The notes below the pieces were generated by a model that was not told where the DNA came from, searched no databases, and worked only from the letters and a program-made list of their open reading frames with translations. Positions 13,193 through 24,700 of a stretch of 64,000 bases of DNA are shown in pieces; position 1 is the first letter of the stretch; each line of letters begins with the position of its first letter. The DNA is taken from NCBI GenBank assembly GCA_023079485.1, contig CM041115.1:27405505-27469504 (forward strand), written 5' to 3'. A program made the translations under genes and the position numbers. The DNA is from Archilochus colubris. Its lineage: Eukaryota; Chordata; Aves; Apodiformes; Trochilidae.

Positions 13193-16100
13193 ACAGCTCT
13201 GTGCATCAAATCTAGCTGCAGTACTAACACTAACACACAGTTCTCAAGAAATTACTATCAGCAATATGGCTATGTTTAAGAAAACAGACAACTAGAAATA
13301 TAAAACAGATCATGGTACAAAGTTCAAAATTACTAATGTGAGCTTTGTCGTGTAGATGAGAGAACACACAGTGTCTGTAATGCTGCAATAGTGTGCTATC
13401 ACAAAACTAAACTTTCTACAACTCTTTTTTTAAATTTTAAATTTCTACAACTCACCTCTGTCATCTCATGGTGCTTTCCTCTGCTACTGTTGTCACAGCA
13501 GAGTATAAAAATGGCATTTTTCCTTGCAGAGGGCTCTTGAATCACACATGCCATTACGTCACTGTCTTCCAACTGAAACTAGCTTTAGAATATTGCTCAC
13601 CAGACTAGTGGTTAGGTTTGTAGAAAATACACCCAACTTAAGCATGCTGTATACATTCAGAACTCCTCTGTATCAATGTCAACTACTTTGGAAGTTTAAT
13701 GCAGGCCAAATGGTGAATAGAACTAGTGAATTCTATATATATAAAAGTGTATATATGTTCTAAGAAAGGTGTGCCTGTACAACCACATGTAAAGATCTCT
13801 TTCCATCATCCCATCTGTTTCTTGACTCCACTTTCTTCCTTCTTTTTCTCTTATCATGTTTACTGCTCCTGAGTTTTTCACCAGTCTACCCTCTTTATTT
13901 ATATTTCTACCAAACCCAGAACTATTGCAATGTGTAATAAAGTTTATAACATTCATACCTGCTCTGTAACAGCAGCAACAGCAGCTTGAAAACAAATCCT
14001 GTATGATTTTAGGAAACATATGCCAGTCCTTGATAAAAAGAAATCTGTGCTTTGAGGCTTTGATGTTCAGCAGCATCCAGTTGTATATAGCACATTACTG
14101 CAGCTTTATCAACATACACTGCGTGTAGATAGTGCACAGATTTTTTTGAGCATTTTGCAAAAGCAAATGGAAACTGCTGGCATTGGTGCATGAGTGCTGA
14201 TCAGATACTTAAATCAAGCCCAGAAATCAAAATATCCACCTGTTATTACTCTAGTGCAATTAGAGTAAATTTTTAAACGCTGATGCCTAAGGACATGTTT
14301 TTCAGAGTTATACATATATTGTACAAAGGGACAGGATGTAGTAATGTGTTCGACTGTGAAGCTTCCAGGAAACTCATGTTGCTGGCCTCAGGTACTATGA
14401 AGGTCTTTATAGATGTGTATTGGAGGCTAATCTGCTACAGTCCTGAAACCAAGGAGTGATTTGTGGCTTCCAGCTGTTGCAAGCTTCCTGTGAACCTCCT
14501 AGGAAGCTGGATACCGACTCCCTCCAATCTGGAGTAGCATACAGATACTTATGTGACAATGGGACAAGTTTCATGTCTCTTACAGCCCCTTTTCTGGAAA
14601 GCCCTACTCATTAGGCATTACAATAATCATAGACAAATCACCTTCAGACACATCAAAAAGATGAGTAGGTGTTCATGAGTAAGTGAGAAGTATAAGACCC
14701 AGATGGAAACTTGCTTCTTAAGAAGGTATAAATACCAAATAGACTCTGCTCCAGAGTTCAGCCTGAAGTAAGAACACCAACAACTTAACCAGAAGTGAGG
14801 TAAAAGCAAACAAGAATTAGTTTATGGCAGCCTAACCCACAGAGCATCTGCTCTAATGAGCTTGAAATATGGCACCTTGGTGCCATGTAATGGGAAAGTG
14901 GAGCTTGGTCTGCCTGGATGTGAAGCATCTAACAGTTAAATTCACAGACAGCACTGAACACACATTTTCAGCTGGGTGAGGTCCAGTCCTGCACGCAGAG
15001 CATGACCTTTTTGAACAATAACATAGACCACTGCAGCTTGCATCTAGCATAGTTCAGAGGAGTAAAGAACAAACTGTGCTGATGCAATGTTCACTGCATA
15101 AATGCCTGTTAGCTGTCGAACTATGAAAACTGGCAGAACTATATGGTCACAGGTAGCCTCACAGAGGGCAGCTAAAACCCCATCTGATCCACATTAAGTT
15201 AGATTTCATGAGGTTTATTCAACCATAACCTAGAGGGAGGTGTTTAAATCTCAAAAAACTCTTTAGCATGACGTGTCCTTGCACTTAAGCCTTGGCATAT
15301 GGGGCAATACAGGGGAGACCAATCTCATTTCTTTTACCAAGGAGCTGTGGACATTGATCTGTTAAGGCCAGGAATTAAACAAAAACACTGACAAGTATGA
15401 GAACTGCTCTGCTGCACTCAGAGCATTTGCGCATTGAAGAGCAGCAGAGCATGTTCCTGGCTAACAAGGTGGCACGTTAATCACTGGGGTATCAAGGCAT
15501 ACCCTTGTCAAAAGATTTGCACCTGCAGTAATAATGAAGTTTTCTCCCATGTGTAGTCCTAAGACTGAGAATTCTGCAAACAGGAACATAAAACTCAGTT
15601 TCTTCCTTGTTGCTACACACCCTGTAGAACATAAAGCTCATAAAAGACTCTGTACGTACAGTCAGTTAAATATTGGCTAGCTCAGTAGAGTCAGTGGGGG
15701 CACAAGTGTTAACACTGATGGTTTGTTTATTTTGTTGCAGAAAGCTGTTGTGTGACAAACATTTGGTTTTTATTGTTTAGAATATACTTACTTTTATTTG
15801 TGACAAATAGAGAAGGAATGAGATGGAACAGAATGGGAGGAAAAATGCTTTTTATGGAGATGTTAATTTGTACGTTGAAGTAAAATAATACAATAAATGA
15901 TATTTCTATAGCCACTGATATGGTTTATTACTACGGCAGACTTTTGATTTTTTCAGAATGTCCATGGCCAGTTCTTTTTGAATCACAAAAAGATACGGGC
16001 AAGATTTATGACTGGAATAAACAGAGTGTTCCTCATCTCTCTAGCCACCTTACTGATGCTACATCTAGACAATAAAAAATAGGTGGTAGTTCTCTATTAA

Positions 16101-17085
16101 TGCTAAATGGCAAAGATAACATGGTCTTTAGCCCTTTCCTAAACTAGGCTTGAGTTAACACAATCAGATACTGTTTGGATTTTAACATCCAAGGTGTGTA
16201 TCAAGATACTGATAGCTCCATTTCTTCCAATTTAAACTTCCAGTTATCACTATTTCCCTTCTTATACACTAGGGCCAAGCTTTATGTTGCCATAAAATAT
16301 TTTTCCACTAACTTGTGTAAAAAACAAATGTGCCTGAAGAAATGCAGTACATACTTCAAAAGCATACATGGACATGTCTTGGTTTTGAGAGAGAGAATTG
16401 CAGAGTGTAGAAACATGCAGAAAATGAAATTAAGAGTGAAGAGCTAGCAGCACTTGCACATTATATGGTGATTTAGGATTCTGATCTCTTGCTGCAGAAA
16501 ACAACAAAAACTAGAGAGAACAAAAACAGAATTAGCCCTTCACAAAAAAATCAGTCTTTGATGAAGCTGAAACCTGATCCACAAATTAACCAAATGCTTA
16601 AATTGGCATTGAAAGCTGAGTGGAAACAACAGAAAGATCTCGAGTGCTATATTAATTTGATTATGCCAGCCTGACTCAGAGAGAGGGCGGGTGGCCATGA
16701 CAAGTTTTAGAGCCCAAACACTTCATTTCATTACAGTCATCCATCCTAGAAACGACCACAGTATGAATCTCCTGGTGGACAGGTTCCTCACAAGCAGAGA
16801 TGGATGACTTTTTTAGCCTGTTGAACTTAAAAACGGGCATTTGGGAGTCCTTGCGTGGTACAAAAATGTCAGGGTATCTTGCTATTTTGATTAAGAGACC
16901 TGTGTGTCTTTCAGATGAACTTTGTTTCAGAGTAGCTCTCCTGCCTTATCTCAGTTCACACCAGCTGATCTTTATCCAAGCCCTGATTTCCTGTAATGCT
17001 CTACATATGTTCATGTTAAATTAGTCAAAGATCTGTAGGTGGGTATTAAGTCCATAGTACTCACATGGATATTGTGAGATCATGT

Positions 17086-17152
17086 ATTCATAGGATGGCT
17101 TGGGTTGGAAGGGACCTTAAAAATCATTTAGTTCCAAACCCCTGCAGTTTTC
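17086..17152 (-). mobile_element. CR1 3'-end fragment
   Basis: The + strand shows the reverse complement of a CR1 3' terminus: a diverged ATAGGATGG followed by TTGGAAGGGACCTTAAAAATCA. It is a short, severely 5'-truncated relic. Confidence 0.8.
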
Positions 17153-20100
17153 CAGAACTTACAGCATCCTTCAAGTATTACCAAAGAAGCCTCTTCTAGC
17201 CATTGTGTGCTGCAGAAGGTTAATCTACAGTACCAAAAGAGTATATTTATCTGCCTGTGCTGTTATGGCAGGCATGCAAAAACCCTAACCACGATGTTTG
17301 CTCTTCAACAGAAAAAGAATTTTTATGTCTGCTTTAGTAGTGGGATACAGAAAAGGACAAATATATTCCTGTTCAAGATTTCCTGATCAAAGCTGCCGGC
17401 ATTCATTTGACATTTACTTGCACAGAAAATTCACCTGCTAGTAGGACATGCCAGAATTACTTTGCACACATAGCTCTTTTACTCAACACTTTCCAGAATG
17501 CCTGTGACAGTGAGCCTGCACAGGGTTTCTGGAAGTGAAATCTCAGATCAGAGCTGTTGGGTACTTACAGCAACATCCAGTTCAGGAATTTCATATAGTT
17601 GCTGGTATAGACACATTACAGTACTGATCTCTGTAGAACTTCAAAATAAAGGGTGATTCAAGAGGGAAATGTTACACTTGCTGCCCTCCCAGATTTTTTG
17701 ACAGAAAGGATTGGGGCAATTCTGGTGCAGGGCTATCTGCTTCCAGCATGTCTCACAGTAATATCAAAATTAGCCCATGTGCAAAATCAGCTGTGCAGCT
17801 GAAATACTGATCTGAAAGTCCAAGATAAGTACTTGAGGACTAGGAACAAAAATAGCCTCTGTTAAGTTACCTCAGTAGAGAAGATAAGAAAACCTTGAGA
17901 TGGACAGTCTTCAGAAACAAGAACAACTCTCTGCCTTGCAACATCCTTTTTTGTTATAAATGTCTCCTTTCAGATACGTCTTTTCATTACCAAACTCTTA
18001 ATAGCTTCCTCACTCTCCAAGAAAAGAGGCATCTGACCTGAAAAAGAAGAGGCTGAAAATCCCTGGTCCTGTAGTCCATAAGGGGTATTGCCACTGATGT
18101 GAGGCACTCAGATACTATTGATAAGGCAGCTGCATCAGCCACAGATGACTGCTAGTGTGAGGAATATTATCATAAAGTGTAAGATTTCTGTTCCTTCTCC
18201 CTTCAACCCTCTCAGCAGAAAGACAATGTAATAGCGATAATATTTTCATTAATTTTCCAGTCACAGCTAACATAATCAAGTGAAATAAAATCCAAAGTGG
18301 TAAGAGTGGAAGAGAAGGGAGAGATAAATGCATCAAACTACTTAGCTAGAAATTGAATCTTTATACATTCCTGAGGTGGTCCAAATCCAAAACCTCAAAC
18401 CTGAACTTCCTAAGACTTTAGAAAAAGAATCTGTATATGAACTCTGTGGCTTGGCCCTCTCTTAGACCTAGTCTACTTCATGAGTCACAGATGCAAAAAG
18501 AGCAGGAGAATCATTAACTGTCCCACAGTATCTTAATAAACGTTTAACAAAAAGTTTAACAAAAAATAAAAACAAGTGTGACAGGCTTAGTCTGTTCTAG
18601 GGTTCCTGTTTGTGAAATATTGCTTTGAGATATAGTGCCTGAGAATAAGTTCAGTTTATCAGAGCGCACAGAATCTTCTTGTTATCCTCAGAAAGACAAG
18701 GATGAAAACAGGTAATGCTGGCTTTTAATATTTATACCAGACATATCGTAGGGGGGGATTAATGAGAAGTAAGAGCACAGAAAGAAAAGCAGAGAATTAT
18801 AGGAGTTTCTTTTCTGTAACCTACATGATTTCCATGTTTTACATTCCTAATTTTGCAGTTACAATGCTCTACTAATATTGAATTGCAAACTGAAAGCAGG
18901 TTTCTGTTCATCTGTGAGATGAACTAATTTGAGCAATAAGTCTCATAATTATCAATATTTGAAGGAACTTAATTGATGGGAAGGGCTTTTTCTCTCTGCC
19001 TGCCTGTAAAAGTATTCCTCTAATGTCAAATGGCAATAAATGTCTAATGACAACAGCCCAGACTGTTTGTCTTTGCCAGTGTCATACCTTGCCCTTACTC
19101 ATGACAGGCATGGTGGAGCTTAGCATTCCTGCAGAGTAGCACTCAATCTCTTGAAGAGTCAGCATGAGCATTTTGAGTGGGAAGCACTGAAGGATCATTG
19201 CAGTGAGGTGTGCTGTAAGTGTGCAACTTATCTTAAGTGAAGATTGCCAAAAATGTTGCAGAGGAACAGGATACCTAGCTTGAAACACTGATTAATCAAA
19301 ATCAGAATATTCTGTGAGAATGCCTGCTTTAACAAATCTTCTGACAAAACACAGGCACATTTTTAACCTCTCCTGCCAGGTAGGTTTTAGGCAAAAGCCT
19401 GCCTGGTTCCATGACAGCTTGCCAACCCAGCAGTCTGCTGGAGAGAAAAAATGCCAGGCTTTAAGTCTTCTCAGTGATAGCACAGCCTGTTGAATAAAGT
19501 GTCTCAGCCCTGGGCTTGCAAACTGTCCATCACAAACCTATAGAGATTGTTAGCTTTAAAGACAGGCAAGATCACAGCTGTCTGTCCCACAAAGGGGAAG
19601 GAAGATGTTTGCCTGGTACCTCTGAAACAGGAGTGGTAAATGAGGGATGAAGAGGAGTGAGGGTGCAAGACAGCAAAATATCATTTGATTTTTCCCTGGT
19701 TACTCCTGCAACAGACCCTGCTTTGGAGGATTTCCACTTCTGGTTCCAAATCCTGTTGAGAATGGGAGCACCACATTGGCTCAATTACCTGAAAACTCCT
19801 ATCAGTCAAAGTGTCTGTATGCAAAGAAATGTTTCAACCTTTTTTTCCCCTGGGCTTATTTTAACTTCTTTCTGTGCTGGGCAAGACAGAGTAGCAGAGT
19901 CTCACTGTCATACAGCATACCAAACTCAGATTACTGATGTGTACTTCAGACTGGCTGCATTGCATTTGCATAGTAGATCAAGTTCTTACAAGCAGCAGAG
20001 GACTTGCCATGTGCCTGCTGTGCTGCATAGATTTGAAATTGCCCAACAAACATCCCAAGTATTAGTGGCAATTCAACTAACCTGTCCCTGTCAGCGTGGA

Positions 20101-20788
20101 CTTTTTCTTAAAGATCAACTCAGGAACATAAAAGGGAGTAGGACACAGATATAGTGAGACATTCTGGAGGTGATGGTCTTCATTTGCAACTTTGGAGGCT
20201 CTTACTGTCTTCTTCATCCTTTAAAAGATGTGCTCTTTTCATGTAAAGGAAGAGAACGTGAAGATCTCCACAAAAGCCAGTGGGTAGCAGTAGGCTTTTG
20301 TCAGCTCTCAAAATACTCAGCTCCCCATGACCTGCTTCCTGATTGATCCCAAGACTTCACTAGAAAACCAGTTCACAGATTGTATGAGCAGGTCATTTGT
20401 GGCCAGAGATAGGAATGAGGGCTGAGAAAATGTCTAGCTAAAACACTTCTTCAAGTGTCTTTTTTAGTGGTTTTATTTGTTTTGAGGGGGTTTGTTTGGT
20501 TTGTTTTTTGTTTGTTTTCTTGTTTTTGTTAACCTGTTTTATTCTGTGATGGAACGGATTTTAAACCAAGAACAGTATCTACAGAACAATAAACAGAAAT
20601 GGCAAATTGGGGATTTGGATGAAAAGCATTCTTAACTTCTCTATTGCATTCCCATTGCTGGCCAGTGGCACTAACACAAGTTCATATCCATGTGAATTGT
20701 TGACAGAAAACTAAACCAGATTTTTGTTAGAGAAGAATATGTCAGTCTGAAAGGAATTGTCCGTCTTATTCTTCTGCAACTTGATGAC
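17153..20788. other. Intergenic, nothing recognised
   Basis: No gene is recognised. A 165-codon open frame near 19,657-20,154 starts at GTG and is treated as chance. A G/T-rich low-complexity tract occupies about 20,459-20,530. Confidence 0.5.
20459..20530. repeat. G/T-rich low-complexity tract
   Basis: Runs built from GTTTG, GGTTTG and TTTTG with almost no A or C. It belongs to the set of similar tracts at about 25.05, 25.7, 32.9, 33.65 and 34.5 kb. Confidence 0.8.
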
Positions 20789-20810
20789 TGTCTTGGTTTT
20801 GTGGTCAGGG

Positions 20811-21157
20811 TGTTGGGGAAACAGTTCAGAAATATCCAGGTTGTGAGCAATCCTGACTTACTTCAATTTATGCCACATGGGGTTAATGGTTATTGAGGCC
20901 TAGTTAGAGGCTTTCTGAGAATGAGCTACTGGGAAAGAGATAACTTAATTGGCAACAGAAGAGGAAAATAATTATGTGAGAAGAATCTTTCTGTGAGAAT
21001 GGTATGTGTGGTTGGAGTACAAGGCCACCTGCTTGATAAGATGGTGTAAACAAGGCTTCTCTATATAAAGTGAGTGCAAGTTGCTAATAAACGATTTCAT
21101 ACAATCATATTGATGTGCACATGGAATCCTTAAGCCTCCGCAGACTGTTTTCCCACA
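20811..21157 (+). mobile_element. Alpharetrovirus/ERVK-like solo LTR nested in ERVL LTR
   Basis: Compact LTR with imperfect terminal inverted repeats: TGTTGGGGAAACAG at the start and CTGTTTTCCCACA at the end. A direct repeat, GTCAGGG, flanks it on both sides (20804-20810 and 21158-21164). A TATA box TATATAAA (21062-21069) is followed 17 bases later by AATAAA (21086-21091) and a TTGATGTGCACATGG stretch. That arrangement resembles the U3-R-U5 of avian alpharetroviral LTRs. The seven-base repeat is one longer than the usual six, so one base is probably coincidental. It inserted after, and therefore is younger than, the ERVL-type LTR around it. No coding region remains. Confidence 0.82.
21062..21091 (+). 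promoter_or_regulatory. TATA box and poly(A) signal of the nested LTR
   Basis: TATATAAA at 21062-21069 and AATAAA at 21086-21091 are spaced as in short-R retroviral LTRs. The LTR could still supply a cryptic promoter or polyadenylation site upstream of NFIL3; activity is unknown. Confidence 0.6.
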
Positions 21158-21721
21158 GTCAGGGTGAACCAAAAGCAGAGAACAGAATTGCTCTCTGTTA
21201 CCTCCCTCAACCCTCCCAAAGGAAGATAAAAGGGGAATAAGGAACAGAGACTTAGGCTGGAAATTAAAACCGAAACAGGTTTACTGGGGCAGGAAAGGCA
21301 TAGTAACACATGGGATGAGGAAAAAAAAACCCATACAAATGTACAAACACCAATCTCAGTGATCACAGGAATAAGTGTTCAAGGGTCCCTTGAAGCACAG
21401 CCAATTTGTGAGAAGGATGCAGGGCTCCTCTCAGCACCTGATGAATTCAGGTGCTGCAGAGCATGTGTTGAGCTGACTGAAAAGTAGGATCCTCTCTCCA
21501 AGACCTCTGAGGGCACCAAAGCAGCAAGAAAGAAGAGAGCAGGAAAGGGAGTTGAGCTTCTAGTCCTCATGGCTTTTATAGAGGATGGCAGGAAATGGGA
21601 GGGAGTACTGACCTTCTCTGTCCTACCCCTCCCAGATCCCTCAGGCTTCTAACAATCTCTCTTTAGGTCCTCATATTGGTACCATAAAAATACCCTAGCC
21701 CATTCAAACCATAACAATGAC

Positions 21722-24700
21722 ATTCATTTACAGCTAATTAACCCAAGCAGAATTTAGCTTAGGTACACTAGGGAGCTGCATCAACCATCACTTAGCTGAC
21801 TTTTGTATCAAAACTGTCTTCCTAAGCTCATGTAGCTCAAGGGGGTATATTTTGTGCATTCTAGATATATTATCAGTTTAAAAGGGGAAAGGCTTAAGTT
21901 TGAGAGGACTATTTGTGCCAAAGAAATAAAATTTTTCTACTCACTCCCTTGTTTTGAGTCAAACACAAATCATGTTAAACTAAAAACATGGTCTTTTCCT
22001 TGTAACTTACAGTGATTATTGAAAGAAATTCTAGGCTTGTTTTTATCAGTTGCATGAATAACATTTGGGATTTGATCTAGAAAAGGAAGGAATCTCTTAT
22101 TCTTTCCATGTTTACTCACTGTTAAATACCACCAGGAAGTCTTGCTTCCTTGATTTTCCTCAGATTTTTTTCTGGGAACAGTTGAAACAGTATTTAGTGT
22201 CTTGATCGTTTTGTACTCCTCATCACCAGCAGTGGAAGCCTGGTCTCCTTGGCCTAATTCTGGACAATGATTCTCTCACTGCTCAGAAAAAAGTTCATGG
22301 TCTGTGCTTCACACCTCAAATCTATGGAGCTACATTAGGTTTTGTCACTGCAGAAGCACCAGCTCTCCTCAGCTCTGTGCTTCTCCCTCTCTGGTGTCTC
22401 CCCGTCTGTTTGAATGTGAAGAAAGACACCACAACAGCTGACTTAACAAAACTTAATAAAATTTTCCTATAGGATGCATCATCACTAGCAGACACAAAGG
22501 AAAGATTCCACTATATTTTGAAGCGAGGTTTGGTGGCTTGGAAAGATGTGTGCCATACCCAGGTAATTGTGACTGGATGGTAGAACAAACTGTTGCCTCA
22601 TTCCTTCTTGAACTGCCACAGCTCAGCTTTTAGACTTAATTCAAATAATTTCTCTAGCTGGTTTGACATTAAAACATTTCACCAGGATACTGGATGGCTA
22701 CCTATACTAACACTGCAGGCTTTTAAAGCCATTTATTGATTTGCTCCATTATTTCAAAATTTTGCCTTGTGTTTCAGACAGCCCAATGCAATAGCAAGAC
22801 TACAGTCAATGTTTCCCTGTGTTGCTATGACTAGTGTTAGCAGCAGCTCTGAAGTCATGTATGAATTAATTTTTCTGAAGATATGTGTAACTCTTTTAGT
22901 GTTACAACCACAAAGGTATATGGAACACTAAGCAGGATTTCATCTTCTCTAGTTCCAGTTTAACTTCACTCTATTTTTTTAATGTCTACCTGTTCTAACA
23001 GAAAAGATTTGCACTGAATATTGTTGAGAAGTTTATGCATGAAGAGCAAGAGTACATTAGCTAAAATAGATTAACACACTAGACTTCCATCTCCTATCTA
23101 ACAAATAAGATACCTCAGAAATAGCATTGTTTACAGACTGCTGAGTCTGCCTGGTTTCATTGGACTACATATTCTCCAACTTCACTCTCTAAGATCTGTG
23201 TTCAGATAATTTTTGCACTCACCATCTGTTTCTTGCATGAAACATAATGAAGAAAATATGTATACATTATTGTGTAAATCTCCATCATACTTATTTTTAG
23301 AGCTAGTTAATAAGTAGTTTTTTGCATGTGGTGCTCTATGAGGGAATCAGGGAATCTCAGGACATAATCAACAAGGATGTTCAGGGCTGGGTCCAGCCTG
23401 CTCACTGCATAAGCTGTCTTTGAAGTAAGCAGAGAAAAACAGATATCCTTCTCCTATGGTAAATATCCTGAAGGCTAACCTATAAAAGGCAATCTCAAAG
23501 CAATCTCAATTTTCCTCTTTATGTTTCCTCTGGTGACTTTTAAACTCCTTTTCTGTATACTAGGTCACTTTCTACCTACCATCCTGTCCAAGAGTTAGGA
23601 AGCCACCAGCACAACAAGGGGTTATATCAGCAGCAGTTGGCAGAGATTTTTAAATATGTTTATCAAAGCCCTGCTCTCTGTTAGACTCTGTAGTTAGTCT
23701 CTGTAGACTTAAGTAAAAGACATTCCATTTTTCCGCATCTCTAGGTCTCAGTTGGACTTACTTGCAACAAGGCCACCACCCTGCTGCATGTGCATGCAGA
23801 AGGAAGAATTTCAGTCATCTGAGCATTTTAAGGGTAAGAAGGAATGACGGCAATGTTATTTCTAGTACTTGAAGGTTACTGTGCAGCTAAGCAGGGAGCT
23901 TCAGAAGCAAAAGCCTGAATAAACCCATCTGCCTGTCTTTAGACTATGAAGTCAATGCAACAATGGCTATTGAACAAGCATGAGCATGCTTTTCAGTGAT
24001 CCCTGCTAAGGGTGTTTTCAATACTCTCTGTTGTCCTTGAGTGCAAGGGTCTAAGATTCCATTCCCCTTTCTCTCACAAGGCTAGAATTAGCCTGCCCAC
24101 TGCTTGCATGGCTTTAATGTACAAAGAACATAAAACAGCAGCACAGGCATCCCCTGCACAGAACAAAGGCTTCTTGTCTTTCTGCTAGTCATTTCTGTGT
24201 GACAAACTTTTTATAGCTCTTGATGTTATTAAGTTTACTACGCAATTTTCACTTCAATAGAACACATTTCCAACTATTTTGCAAAGCATAGTGGCTTCAA
24301 CAAATGACTCACTGATATTTACTGTCATAAGAAAGCCAACTGCTCAGTATTTTAACACACATTCTACTATTATCAATTGTTTTAGTTGCTGTGAAAATCC
24401 ATCATTCAGTGTTTGTTCTCAGCACTATCTGTCAAAGTACGTCACAGAAAAACGTCTGTGAGTGCCTGTGCACCTTCAGGGGCCAAACATACCAGACTTT
24501 AAAACATTTTGCTGAAAATCGAGTGAGATACATGCTTCCACTTAAGTAAGGATTACTCACAGATGTAAATCATCAAAGTCAGTGGGCTGACTAATGTGAA
24601 CAAAGATTAAATGGCAAGACCAAGTCTCAAATGTATATAAGAAATTACTCCAAAAAACCCCAAACCAAAACAAAAAACCCCAATACACCCTCCCACTGAT

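Larger units (their letters stand above)
7198..17085. other. Intergenic, apparently single-copy
   Basis: A stretch of nearly 10 kb without a recognised gene. Open frames are all short and without family resemblance. Small local structures inside it are listed separately: a 13-base tandem duplication, an 11-bp inverted repeat and an octamer-like repeat. Conserved non-coding enhancers could be present but cannot be judged from one sequence. Confidence 0.55.
20789..21716 (-). mobile_element. ERVL-type solo LTR, interrupted by a second LTR
   Basis: Read on the minus strand the LTR starts TGTTATGGTTTGAATGGG at 21716 and ends CCACAAAACCAAGACA at 20789. It is flanked by a perfect 5-base direct repeat, ATGAC (20784-20788 and 21717-21721), the target-site duplication length expected of class III (ERVL) elements. 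An internal AACCTGTTTCGGTTTTAATT block near 21265-21285 (minus) matches the LTR at 57.97 kb, so the two are relatives in inverted orientation. The copy is split by a 347-base LTR (20811-21157). Without that insert and its duplicated bases it is about 574 bases. No internal retroviral genes are present. Confidence 0.8.

Noticed and set aside
19657..20154. 165-codon open frame on the + strand
   Set aside because: It opens at GTG, the first ATG is well inside, codon use is not gene-like and no family is recognisable. A chance open frame in 64 kb is expected.
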